Source: an uncultured Muribaculaceae bacterium (GTDB taxonomy: Bacteria > Bacteroidota > Bacteroidia > Bacteroidales > Muribaculaceae). Taken from it: 26,666 nt of DNA. The DNA lies in assembly GCA_947178235.1 (NCBI GenBank), contig CAMWXQ010000001.1, positions 1 to 26,666 of the forward strand, given 5' to 3'. Below are positions 6,838 through 17,200 of this stretch, piece after piece. Below the pieces are notes generated by a model. It made no database searches. It saw only the letters and a program-made list of their open reading frames with translations, and was not told where the DNA came from. Position numbers and translations under genes: made by a program. Numbering within the stretch: position 1 is the first letter of the stretch; each line of letters starts with the position of its first letter.

Positions 6838-9800
6838 ATGAACCTCAGAACCTCAGTATTGCCTTTGCTCTGGCTCGCTTTCACCCCCTTTGCGGAGGCC
6901 ACGGATCTCTTCTGTGACTTCTCCAAGGCAGGCGAACAACTGACCACCGTTGGACGCGGCGAAGCCGTCGTGGCCGACGGCCTGTTGAAGACCCGCGACA
7001 GCTATGCCCTCTTTGGCAATCCCGACTGGAAAAACTATACCGTCACATTCAAGGCCCGCGCACCGAAGGGTGCGGATCAAGTTCAGATCTGGGCCGGTTT
7101 CCGTACCAAGAACCGATTCGACCGCTATGTCCTCGGCATCAAGGGTGGCCTGCAAGATGACCTCTATCTGATGCGCACGGGGTACATGGGCACCGACGAG
7201 CTGATGGGTGTCCGCCCCCTCGGCTTCCATCCCGAGCCGGGCGAGTGGATCGACGTCAAGGTCGAGGTTTGCGGCCCCCGCATGAGGGTGTTCGTGAACA
7301 ACTCCAAGCTACCCTACATCGACATCGAGGACAAGAACGGATGGGAGCTCGCCGAGACAGGCCCCGTGGCCCTCGGCGGCGGATGGATCGACACCGAATT
7401 CGACGACCTCAGAGTGACTCCCCTCGCCGACAACGCCCTCGACGGCGTGAAGGCAGACGAGCTCTTCCTCGGCCTCACTCCCGCACAGAAGGAGGCCAAG
7501 CGCGTCAGCGAGCGCGCCGATTACCGCCCCAAGCGTCTCGAAAAGACCGAAGGGGCGCGAACAGAGTTCTCGCTCGACGGCGACTGGCTCTTCATGCCCT
7601 CGTATCAGCTCTCCGATGCCGCTGCAGCAACCGACGCTGGACACGACGATGCAGACTGGCACGTCATGAATGTCCCAGACTTCTGGTCGCCGATACGCAT
7701 CTGGCTCCACGGCGAGACGATGCCCTCCCCCTCGGGCCATCAGCCCAAGGGTGTCTCCGACACATACTATCAGCAGGAGACAGACCGCTGTGAGAACTAC
7801 ACCTTCGACCACCGCAAGACCAAGGAGGCATGGTACCGCCAGTGGCTCGAACTCCCCGATGATATTAAAGGTAAGAAACTCACCCTCCAATTCGACGCCG
7901 TATCGAAGGTCGCCGAGGTGTACGTAAACGGCCACAAGGCGGCATCGCACATCGGAATGTTCGGCAACTTCGATGTAGACGCAACCAAGTGGCTCCACCC
8001 GGGGCGCAACCTCATCGCCATCAATGTCGTGCGCGACATCAAGGGGGCGGGGCCGCAGACCTCGGACGCCATGGAGAACTTCTACTCGTCGGTGCGCAAG
8101 GATGTCGAGGACAACAAGGGTGACGCCCAGGCCAACGCCGAGGTACTCGCCGACATCCCGCACGGATTCTTCGGCGACAACCCCGCCGGTATATGGCAGC
8201 CTGTCAAACTCGTGGTCTCCGACCCGCTCATGGTCGAGGATGTCTACATCAAACCGAACCTCTCGGGGGCCGACTTCGAGGTCACCGTCGCCAACAACTC
8301 GACCAAGAAACGTAAATTCGACCTCTCCGTCGCCATCACCGACAAGCAGACCGGCGAGACCCTGTGGTCGGGCCCGCTCGCCAAGAAACTGACCCTCGGA
8401 CCGGGCGCCACAGAGACCTTCGACGCAACCGTCGGCGGCCTCCTGCCCAAACTGTGGGAGCCCTCGGACCCGAACCTCTACGACTTCCGCTTCGCGCTCA
8501 CCGAGGGCAAGAAGGAGACCGACGCATACGCAGTCACCTCGGGATTCCGCACGTTCGAGGCCAAGGATGGCTTCTTCGAGCTGAACGGACGCCGATTCTG
8601 GCTCCGCGGAGGCAATCACATCCCCTTCTCGCTCGGCATGAATGACGCCGGGCTCGCCGACAAGTTCATGAGCCTGATGCGCGAGGGCAATGTCAACTCG
8701 ACCCGCACACACACGACCCCGTGGAACGAGCTGTGGATGGATGCCGCCGACCGCAACGGCATCGCCGTGAGCTTCGAGGGCACATGGTCGTGGCTGATGA
8801 TACACTCCACCCCGATACCCTCGAAAGCCACGCTCGACCTGTGGTGCAACGAGTGGTTGCAGGTGATGAAGAAGTTCCGCAACCATCCGTCGCTCATCTT
8901 CTGGACCATCAACAACGAGATGAAGTTCTACGACCTCGACGCCGACAAGGAACGCGCCATGCAGAAGTTCCGCATCATCTCGGATGTCGTGGGTGATATG
9001 CGAGAGACGGACCCGACACGTCCCATCTCGTTCGACTCCAACTATATGCGCCGCAACGGCCTCCATCGCTTCGGCCCCGAGTTCATGGCTACGGTGGACG
9101 ACGGCGACATCGACGACAACCATGCCTATTACAACTGGTACGACTTCTCGGTATTCCGTTTCTTCAACGGCGAGTTCCAACGTGACTTCCTCACCCCCGG
9201 CCGTCCCCTCATCAGCCAGGAGATGAGCACCGGGTATCCGAACGCCGAGACCGGCCACCCGACACGCAGCTATCAGCTCATACATCAGAACCCCTACTCG
9301 CTCATCGGCTACGAGGCATACGACTATGCCGACCCCGCCTCGTTCCTCAAAGTGCAGTCCTTCATCACCGGCGAGCTCGCCGAGGCGCTGCGACGCACCA
9401 ACGAGAAGGCTTCGGGCATCATGCACTTCGCCTACATGACCTGGTTCCGCCAGTGCTATGACAAGGATAACATTGCCCCCTGGCCGACCTACTACGCCAT
9501 GCAGCGCGCCATGCAGCCCGTGCTCGTGAGCGCCGAGCTGTGGGGACGCAACTTCTATGCCGGCGAGCGGATACCCACACGCGTCTATGTCGTCAATGAC
9601 AGCGAAGATGGCCGCGACCTCGGCGAGACCACCCTCACATGGGCGCTCCGCGATGCCGACGGGAAGACACTCGCCGCAGGCTCGGAGAGCTTCCCCGCCG
9701 TCGAATACTATGGGCGCCGCTACATCGAGCCCTCCATCACCGTCCCCGAGGCGATCGGCGACGCGAAACTATACGGAAAGCTGACCCTGTCGCTCACCGA

Positions 9801-10515
9801 GGGTGGCAAGGAGATCTCGGCCAACGAGTATGACCTGACCCTCGCCCCGCGCAGCTGGGCACAGGCCCCGAAGAGCTCGGCAGACATCGTATTCGTGGGC
9901 TCGGACGCCCAGGCCGATGCCCTCGCCTCGATCGGCGTGGGTGTGCGCCGCGAAGACAACATCGGACAGATCTTCGGCAAGAAGGCACCCCGCCCCGACC
10001 TCTGCATCGTGGCCACCGCAGCCCTCACCGACGATGAGGTCTCGGCGCTCCGCGCCTACCAGGCAGCAGGGGGCCGCGTCCTGCTGCTCGACGCCGGCAA
10101 GACCGCCGCGAGCCTCTATCCCGAGTTTGTGACCGGGGTCATCAACCCCACCGAGGGTGACATCGTGGTGGTGGAGCGCAGCGACGACCCCATGTTCGAC
10201 GGCCTCGCGCCCCTCGACCTCAGATACTTCAACAACAACCAAAGGGAGATACCCCTGGCCTGCAACGCTACACTCAAAACCGTGCGTGACCCCCGTCTGC
10301 GCGAGCTCGCGTCACAGATGAAGATACACGCCTACATCGACGGCGGGGCTCCCGAGGACCGCATCAAGAAAATCGAGTCGATGCGCGGCCTCACCCTCTT
10401 CGAGATCGAGGATGGCGACGGCAAGGGTGTGGTATCGACCATCACCACCGACCGCGCCGCCACCGACCCGATCGCCGGCCGCATCCTCGCCAACATGATA
10501 GGCCGACTGCTCTGA
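6838..10515 (+). CDS. GH2 glycoside hydrolase with N-terminal jelly-roll and C-terminal amidotransferase-like domain
   Basis: This 1225-residue protein begins with a Sec signal peptide (cleavage near AEA/TDL). Residues about 22-200 form a concanavalin/DUF1080-like jelly-roll (WKNYTVTFKAR, RYVLGIKGG, GEWIDVKVEV). Residues about 240-900 carry the GH2 sandwich, immunoglobulin-like and TIM-barrel domains (LSLDGDW-like FSLDGDWLF, YRQWLELP, ELNGRRFWLRGGNHIPFS). The acid/base is Glu694 in INNE and the nucleophile Glu795 in ISQE. The C-terminal 230 residues look like a class I glutamine-amidotransferase/ThuA-type flavodoxin fold (DIVFVGSDAQADAL, YQAAGGRVLLLDAG), as in some large bacterial beta-galactosidases. 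GH2 members are beta-galactosidases, beta-mannosidases, beta-glucuronidases or arabinosidases; which one is not clear. It is 47 nt ahead of the GH43-CBM6 gene and probably cotranscribed with it from site B. Confidence 0.9.
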   Translation: MNLRTSVLPLLWLAFTPFAEATDLFCDFSKAGEQLTTVGRGEAVVADGLLKTRDSYALFGNPDWKNYTVTFKARAPKGADQVQIWAGFRTKNRFDRYVLGIKGGLQDDLYLMRTGYMGTDELMGVRPLGFHPEPGEWIDVKVEVCGPRMRVFVNNSKLPYIDIEDKNGWELAETGPVALGGGWIDTEFDDLRVTPLADNALDGVKADELFLGLTPAQKEAKRVSERADYRPKRLEKTEGARTEFSLDGDWLFMPSYQLSDAAAATDAGHDDADWHVMNVPDFWSPIRIWLHGETMPSPSGHQPKGVSDTYYQQETDRCENYTFDHRKTKEAWYRQWLELPDDIKGKKLTLQFDAVSKVAEVYVNGHKAASHIGMFGNFDVDATKWLHPGRNLIAINVVRDIKGAGPQTSDAMENFYSSVRKDVEDNKGDAQANAEVLADIPHGFFGDNPAGIWQPVKLVVSDPLMVEDVYIKPNLSGADFEVTVANNSTKKRKFDLSVAITDKQTGETLWSGPLAKKLTLGPGATETFDATVGGLLPKLWEPSDPNLYDFRFALTEGKKETDAYAVTSGFRTFEAKDGFFELNGRRFWLRGGNHIPFSLGMNDAGLADKFMSLMREGNVNSTRTHTTPWNELWMDAADRNGIAVSFEGTWSWLMIHSTPIPSKATLDLWCNEWLQVMKKFRNHPSLIFWTINNEMKFYDLDADKERAMQKFRIISDVVGDMRETDPTRPISFDSNYMRRNGLHRFGPEFMATVDDGDIDDNHAYYNWYDFSVFRFFNGEFQRDFLTPGRPLISQEMSTGYPNAETGHPTRSYQLIHQNPYSLIGYEAYDYADPASFLKVQSFITGELAEALRRTNEKASGIMHFAYMTWFRQCYDKDNIAPWPTYYAMQRAMQPVLVSAELWGRNFYAGERIPTRVYVVNDSEDGRDLGETTLTWALRDADGKTLAAGSESFPAVEYYGRRYIEPSITVPEAIGDAKLYGKLTLSLTEGGKEISANEYDLTLAPRSWAQAPKSSADIVFVGSDAQADALASIGVGVRREDNIGQIFGKKAPRPDLCIVATAALTDDEVSALRAYQAAGGRVLLLDAGKTAASLYPEFVTGVINPTEGDIVVVERSDDPMFDGLAPLDLRYFNNNQREIPLACNATLKTVRDPRLRELASQMKIHAYIDGGAPEDRIKKIESMRGLTLFEIEDGDGKGVVSTITTDRAATDPIAGRILANMIGRLL

Positions 10516-10562
10516 GAAACAAATACAATCAACCATAACCATCTAATTCCAAAAACATTATC

Positions 10563-13500
10563 ATGCACAAAACCATCATCGGACTGCTCGGAGCCTCTGC
10601 GCTCCTATGCGCTCCCGCCGCGTATGGCGCCGTATTCGGACCGGACGGCGAGCAGCCGTACGTCTACGACTACTTCGAGAGAACAGACCCGGCCTCATTC
10701 CTCGCTTCATATAAGGGAGAGGCTTTCAAAACCCACACCCTCAAAGCCGGCGAAGCCGTGAAGGTCGAGGCTGAATACTTCGACAAGGGCAACAAGGGTG
10801 AGGTATGGAACTTCAAATATCCCGGGGCATCGGACCTCCGCCCGGGCGAAGGTGACCTGCCCAAAATCAACAACGGAGGCACCGGCAAGGTGATCGGCAA
10901 CGTGAGCGGCGGTGACTGGATCTGCTATACCCTCGACGTGGCCGACGCCGGCGAGTACAAGATCACTGTCCACGTCAGCTCGGACGGTGCCCGCACACTG
11001 CACTTCGAGGTCGACGGCAATGCCGCCGGATCGGTGTTCAGCTTGCAGGGCCTCGGATGGGACAACTACTTCGATGTCTCGGGGAGCGGATACCACTTCT
11101 CGGAGGGCAAGCATGTCCTCAAATGGGTCCCCTCGGAGAGCATGAATATCGACTACTTCATCTTCGAGCGCGTCGGCGAGTATGACGGCCAGGCTGCCGC
11201 AGGCCCATCGTTCGTCTACCCCCGCACAAGCTCGTACACGGGGAATCCCCTCTTCACCGACTTCACATCACCGATGTTCGGGAGCGGTTTCACCGGCCAT
11301 CTCTACACCGCCGACCCCTCGGCCCACGTCTTCGACGGCACACTCTACGTCTATGCCTCGCACGACATGGAGCCCCCGCAGGGTTGCGACCGCATGGACC
11401 GCTACCATGTATTCTCGACCACCGACCTGGTCAACTGGACCGACCACGGCGAGATCATGAACGCAGCCACCTCGAACCTCTACACCGGCACCACCGGCGA
11501 CGGCTTCATGTGGGCACCCGACTGTGCATACAATCCCCATGACGGCAAGTACTACTTCGTCTACCCGCACAAGATCAACGTAGACCCCGCCACGACCGAC
11601 ATCCCCTCGCCCAACGAGCCGCAGGCCACCCTGCGCTGGGCCCACTTCCTGGCCGTGAGCGATACCCCCGTAGGCCCCTTCAAGTGTCTCGGCTACATCA
11701 AGGGTATTCCCTCGACCATCGACCCCTGTATCTTCGTTGACGACGACGGCGAGGCATACATCTTCACCTCGGGCCACGGCCACGGCTGCTGGGGCGCGCG
11801 TCTCAAAAAGGACAACTGGCTCGAACTCGACACCGAAATGGTGCCCATGGTCGGCCACGACGGCACCGAGAAGGGGGGATTCGAAGACCTCCACGAGGCT
11901 CCCTATATGATCAAGCGCAACGGCATCTACTATCTGATGCACTCTGACAACAACGCAAACAACAACAAACTGCGCTACTCGACCGCCCAGAACCCTCTCG
12001 GCCCCTTCACTCCCCAGGGCGTCTTCATGTACCCCCACGGCCATGACACCCACCATAACTCGCTCGTGGAGTTCAACGGGAAGTGGTACTCGTTCTACCA
12101 CACCGGCGACTACTCGGCAAGAGGCAACCTCCGCTCCGTATGCTTCGACGAGGCCACCTTCTCGGCCGACGGCAAGCTCAACATCGTGAATACATGGGGC
12201 ACACCCGCCAACGGTACCCCCGTGGCTGTCTCCGTCAAGGGTGAACCAGTGACCATCCCCGCATCCGCATACAACCTCGGCGGCAATGGCCGCGGATACT
12301 TCAAGCGCGAGGGTGAACCCGGCAACGGCACCATCAGCCTCGGCAACGAGGAGTGGGTACGCTACTCGATCAATGTGGCCGAGGCAGGACGCTATGCCCT
12401 CGCCGTGAAAGGTCAGAACGCCTCGACCGCAGCCAAGCTCGTCGTGTCGACCAACGGCGACTGGCGCACATCATCGAACGGCGTCGAGTGGCCCAAGGGT
12501 GACAACGAACTCTACATCTATCCCCTCAACCTCCCCGCCGGCGAGCAGTATATCGAGCTCCGCGTGAAGGGTGGCGAGATCGACATCGAGAGCTTCACGA
12601 TGGGCCGCGGCCAGGTAAATATACCCGGCACCATCGAGGCCGAGGATCTCGACCCGGACAACTACTACCACAAGCAGTTCATCGAGAACGGCAGTCTCAA
12701 AAACACCTACCGCGACGATGTCGCCGTGGCCATCGCAACCCAGAATGGTGTAACCCGCATCGGCAATACCTCGAACGGCGACTACTTCACCTACACCTTC
12801 AACGTTACACAGGAAGGACGCTACTCCGTGGACACTTATGTATCCGTCGGTCAGAACTGGGGCGCATACACCCTCGAATTTGACCGCGGGACCGAAAACG
12901 CCCAGAGCTTCTCGGAGCGCTTCGACGCCGTGATCCCCGAGGGCGCATCCAATGGATGGGAAACCTTCGTACCTGTCACCACCCGCAAGATTGACCTCAC
13001 CGAAGGCGTGCACACCATGCGCTTCACCGTCGACAACGGACTGAACCTCGACCGCTTCGTCTTCACCCGCAACGGCGACCTCCCCATCGCCATCGACCCC
13101 GCCAAGATCAAGAATGAGATTCCCGGCACCATCATCGCCGGTATGATTGACTCCGAGGGGTATCGCCACCAGCAGTTTGCCAACGGCGGCCTCCGCAACG
13201 ACTACAAGAACAACCAGGATGTGGCTGTCCGCATCACCGGTTCGGGTTCCATCGGCAACCTCACGCCCGGCGACTACTTCACCTACTACTTCAACGCCCA
13301 GATGGACGGTATCTATCACCTCGACTTCATCGGTCAGAACTATCTGAACGGGGTCGGTCGGTTCAAGATCACCTTCGACAATGACCGTGAGATCACCGGG
13401 TCGTTCGTTGGCACCGACTGGAACGACAATATCCTCGTAGACCTCGGCGAGATCGAGCTCGAAGCGGGCTACCATGTGATGCGCTATGACGTCGTCGCAG

Positions 13501-14162
13501 GCCACAATATGGTCGAGTTCGACTTCACCCGCATCAAGACCGAGGCCGATGCCAAGCACATCCTCCCCTCGGACCAGAAGCTCAAAGCCGGCAACATCGA
13601 CCTCGACAAGGGCTCGTACTACCACAAGGCCTTCACCACCATCGGCGTACACACTCCCCATGAGGCCGACATCCGCGTGGACGGCAATGGCCGACTCCTC
13701 AACACCGACCCCGGCGACTTCTTCTCGTACACCGTACTCTGCAACGAGGAGGGTGACTATCACATCACCACCCATGTCGAGGGCTCGACTACCGCCGTAC
13801 GAAAGATCGTCTTCTCGACCGGCAACGGCCGCGCAACCTCCGTCGAGGCATCCGGCCCCACAGCAGGATGGGAGAAAGAACTGGATCTGACCACCTCCGA
13901 ACCCCTCCATCTTGACGAGGGCCTCAACACAATCAAGGTTTCGCGCACTGAGGGTGGTGGCACCCATCTCTACCACTACACCTTTGCCAAGGTCGGCGGC
14001 AGCTCGACTGAACTCGACGTCATCACAGCCGAGGAGGCCAACGTGAATGTCTACACCATCGAGGGTCGCCTGGTCCGCGCAGGTGTACCCGCCTCCGAGG
14101 CTCTCGAAGGTCTCCCCGCAGGCTTCTACATCGCCGGCGGCAAGAAAGTACTCAAATTCTAA
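10563..14162 (+). CDS. Multimodular CBM6-GH43-CBM6(x4) enzyme with C-terminal sorting-like tail
   Basis: This 1199-residue secreted protein has a signal peptide (to about AYG/AVF), a CBM6-like module (about 60-207; VKVEAEYFDKG, NVSGGDWICYTLDV), a GH43 domain (about 235-550) and four more CBM6-like modules (about 553-685, 689-845, 853-1000, 1002-1145). It ends in a roughly 45-residue tail (VYTIEGRLV, LPAGFYIAGGKKVLKF) resembling a Por/type IX sorting domain. GH43 catalytic candidates are Asp251 (TADPS), Asp387 (TIDP) and Glu445 (LHEA). The GH43 domain is a close paralogue of the protein at 3076-4029. The repeated modules share a GDYFTYTF/GDWICYTL core strand but have diverged, so the array is old. 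CBM6 modules usually bind xylan or beta-glucans; five of them suggest action on an insoluble or polymeric ligand. The 47-nt gap to the GH2 gene has no terminator, implying one transcript. Confidence 0.9.
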   Translation: MHKTIIGLLGASALLCAPAAYGAVFGPDGEQPYVYDYFERTDPASFLASYKGEAFKTHTLKAGEAVKVEAEYFDKGNKGEVWNFKYPGASDLRPGEGDLPKINNGGTGKVIGNVSGGDWICYTLDVADAGEYKITVHVSSDGARTLHFEVDGNAAGSVFSLQGLGWDNYFDVSGSGYHFSEGKHVLKWVPSESMNIDYFIFERVGEYDGQAAAGPSFVYPRTSSYTGNPLFTDFTSPMFGSGFTGHLYTADPSAHVFDGTLYVYASHDMEPPQGCDRMDRYHVFSTTDLVNWTDHGEIMNAATSNLYTGTTGDGFMWAPDCAYNPHDGKYYFVYPHKINVDPATTDIPSPNEPQATLRWAHFLAVSDTPVGPFKCLGYIKGIPSTIDPCIFVDDDGEAYIFTSGHGHGCWGARLKKDNWLELDTEMVPMVGHDGTEKGGFEDLHEAPYMIKRNGIYYLMHSDNNANNNKLRYSTAQNPLGPFTPQGVFMYPHGHDTHHNSLVEFNGKWYSFYHTGDYSARGNLRSVCFDEATFSADGKLNIVNTWGTPANGTPVAVSVKGEPVTIPASAYNLGGNGRGYFKREGEPGNGTISLGNEEWVRYSINVAEAGRYALAVKGQNASTAAKLVVSTNGDWRTSSNGVEWPKGDNELYIYPLNLPAGEQYIELRVKGGEIDIESFTMGRGQVNIPGTIEAEDLDPDNYYHKQFIENGSLKNTYRDDVAVAIATQNGVTRIGNTSNGDYFTYTFNVTQEGRYSVDTYVSVGQNWGAYTLEFDRGTENAQSFSERFDAVIPEGASNGWETFVPVTTRKIDLTEGVHTMRFTVDNGLNLDRFVFTRNGDLPIAIDPAKIKNEIPGTIIAGMIDSEGYRHQQFANGGLRNDYKNNQDVAVRITGSGSIGNLTPGDYFTYYFNAQMDGIYHLDFIGQNYLNGVGRFKITFDNDREITGSFVGTDWNDNILVDLGEIELEAGYHVMRYDVVAGHNMVEFDFTRIKTEADAKHILPSDQKLKAGNIDLDKGSYYHKAFTTIGVHTPHEADIRVDGNGRLLNTDPGDFFSYTVLCNEEGDYHITTHVEGSTTAVRKIVFSTGNGRATSVEASGPTAGWEKELDLTTSEPLHLDEGLNTIKVSRTEGGGTHLYHYTFAKVGGSSTELDVITAEEANVNVYTIEGRLVRAGVPASEALEGLPAGFYIAGGKKVLKF

Positions 14163-14186
14163 GCTCATCAGTTGATTAACTCCCCC

Positions 14187-14230
14187 AGGGGAGGGGTAAG
14201 TAGTCTTTCGTGACTGTCGACCCCTCCCCT
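14187..14230 (+). terminator. Hairpin, probable terminator or attenuator after the GH43-CBM6 gene
   Basis: An 11-nt arm AGGGGAGGGGT (14187-14197) is perfectly complementary to 14220-14230, with a 22-nt loop, and is followed by ATTTTAT. It lies 24 nt after the GH43-CBM6 stop codon and 31 nt before the GH95 start. No -7 box is visible between it and the GH95 gene, so it may be a leaky terminator that lowers GH95 expression within the operon. Confidence 0.65.
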
Positions 14231-14261
14231 ATTTTATCCAAAACTACCAAAACCGATCCAA

Positions 14262-17200
14262 ATGAAACCAATCCGAACAATTATCCCGATGGCGGCGATG
14301 GCCGTGGCGCTCTCGGCGGGTGCCGAGGCCAAGCAGCCGCCCATGAAGGCGGTCTATGACCGCCCCGCGACCAACTGGGAGGAGGAAGCCCTCCCGCTCG
14401 GCAACGGCTACATGGGCGCGATGGTCTTCGGCGGCGTGTTCAACGACGTCATACAGACCAACGAGAAGACCCTGTGGTCGGGTGGCCCCGGCGAGGATGC
14501 CTCGTATGACGGCGGCCACCACAACAGTCCCGCGACGGCCCGCAAGGCATTGCAGGGGATGAGGTCGCGCCTCCAACGATGGATGAACGAGTTCGACAAC
14601 TCGCGTTACGAGCAGACCGGCAACTGGCGCGACGCCCGCAACTACCCGTACCTCGGCAACTATGAAAGCGACTGGACCAAGACCCAGAATGTCAACGACG
14701 AGAACTCGTACTTCATCAACCGTATGCTCGGCACCAAGAAGCACTTCGGCTCGTTCCAGACCCTCAGCGACATACATATCGACGACTGCGGATTTCCCAC
14801 CCTCGTGACGGGGAGCCCGTGGACAAACTATGACAACGACAAGAACCTCACGCAGACGGTCACGGCCCTGTTCGACGGCAATGTCGACACCAAGTGGTTC
14901 TCCGAGACCCACGACGGGAGGACCTTCCCCGTAGACATCAAATGGGAGTACGACAAGGCGGCCCGCATCACGGGCTACCGCCTCGGGTCGGGCGATGACA
15001 TGCCTGTGCGCGACCCTCAAAGATGGACGCTCTACGGCTCGGCCGACGGCGAGAACTACACAGCCATCGACAAGCGCGCAGGGGTCACATGGGCAGGGCG
15101 CAAGGAGCTCAAAGAGTTCACACTCGACGCCCCCGTGGACGGGTACCGCTTCTTCAAGCTCTCGATCGAGAAGCTCCAAAGCTCGGGCCAGAAGCCTCAG
15201 CTGAGCGAAATCCAGCTCATCTTCGATGAGTCGCTCACCCGCTACAACGACTATGAGCGCATCCTCGACATCGACCGCGGCGTGCAGACCGTGAGCTACT
15301 CGATGGGGGACGCCAAGTATCTCCGCGAGTACTTCGTGAGCTATCCCGACAGGGTAATGGTCGTGCGGCTGACGGGCGACAAGCCCTTCTCGCGCTCGAT
15401 CTCGCTCGACTGCAAGCACTCCGACTATACGGTCTCTTGTACCGACGGCGAGCTCGTTCTGACAGGATGGCCCACGCCCGTGAGCAACTTTGACCACGGA
15501 GGCAAGAACTCGGGGCGCGAGAATCCCGACTGGAAGAACGCACTGAGATTCGCGCAGGTAATCAAGATTCAGTCCACGGACGGCACCGTCTCGGTCGACG
15601 AGGCGGCCAAGAAGCTCGTAGTAGACAACGCCACCGAGATCACCATCGTGATGAGTGCGGCCACCAACTACCAATCCTGCTACGACACGAGCTACAACTA
15701 CTTCGCAGCCAAAGACCCCCTGGCCGATGCGCGCGAGGCTGTCAACGGCGTGGCCGGCAAGCCGTATGCCGAACTTCTGTCGGCGCACACAGGCGACTAC
15801 CGCGCCCTGTATGACCGCAACCGCGTGAACCTCGGGACCGACACCGTGCCGGGCAAGTGTACCGACGCCCTGCTCGCAGCGATGGCCGACGGCACCATCA
15901 CGGACGCCGAACAGCGCTATCTCGAAATGCTCTATTACCAATTCGGACGCTACCTGCTCATCGCCTCGTCGCGTCCCGGATCGCTCCCCGCCAATCTCCA
16001 AGGCGTATGGTGTGACAGGACCTCGGGCGCGTGGAACTCGGACTACCACACCAACATCAACGTTCAGATGAACTACTGGCCCGCCGAGCAGACCAACCTC
16101 TCGGAGTGCCATATCCCGATGGTCGAGTTCGTGCGGAGCCTCGAACCGCGCGGCACACAGACGGCACAGCACTACCACTGCAAGCCGGACGGGAGCGACG
16201 TGCGCGGATGGACCACATACCATGAGGTAAACGCATGGGGGAATACCGCCCCCGCCGCCGAGGGGACACACAGCTACTTCCCCGAGGGGGCCGCATGGCT
16301 CTGCCAGGACATCTGGGAGCATTACCTCTTCACCCGCGACCTCGACTTCATGGCCGAGTACTTCCCGACGATGAAGAACGCCGCACTCTTCTGGGTCGAC
16401 AACCTGTGGACCGATGAGCGCGACGGCACCCTCGTGGCCAATCCCTCGCTCTCGCCCGAGCATGGCGACTTCTCGCTCGGATGCACCGCCACGCAGGGGA
16501 TCATCTGCGAGCTCTTCGACGCCGTCATCCAGGCAGCCTCCGACCTCGGCCTCGCCGCTGACCCCGAGGTGAAGGAGATCGCCGCCGCCAAGGAGCGCCT
16601 CTCGATGCCCAAGATCGGCAAGGGGGGACAGTTCCAGGAGTGGAAGGATGAGATTCAGAAAGACCTCACGGGGGACGGCGAGTGGGATGCCTCGCGCGGC
16701 CGATTCATCAACACCCACCGCCATACCAACCACCTCTACTGGCTGCATCCCGGTTCGCAGATCGTAGCCGGACGCTCGGCCCAGGAGGACGCCTATGTCA
16801 AGGCGATGAAGGTGACCCTCGACACCCGAGGCGACGAGGGTACGGGATGGAGCCGCGCATGGAAGCTCAACTTCTGGGCACGCCTGCGCGACGGCAACAG
16901 GGCTCTCAACCTGCTTCACAACTGTCTGACACTGACCCACAACGTCTCCAACGCTCCCGGCGGCGTATATACCAACCTCTTCGACGCGCATCCGCCGTTC
17001 CAGATCGACGGCAACTTCGGCGCTACGTCGGGAGTGGCCGAGATGCTGATGCAGAGCCAGGGCGGTTACATCGAGCTGCTCCCCGCTCTGCCCGACGCAT
17101 GGAGCGACGGCGAATTCACAGGTCTGTGTGCCCGCGGAGGATTCGACGTGGATGTGAACTGGAAGAATGGCCGTGTGCAGAAGGCCGTAGTCCGCTCGAA

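Noticed and set aside
7309..9426. Open frame of 705 codons antisense to the GH2 gene
   Set aside because: Low-complexity Val/Glu/Gly-rich translation with no motifs; a codon-bias shadow of the GH2 gene.
12471..14168. Open frame of 565 codons antisense to the GH43-CBM6 gene
   Set aside because: Shadow of the real gene with compositionally biased translation and no motifs.
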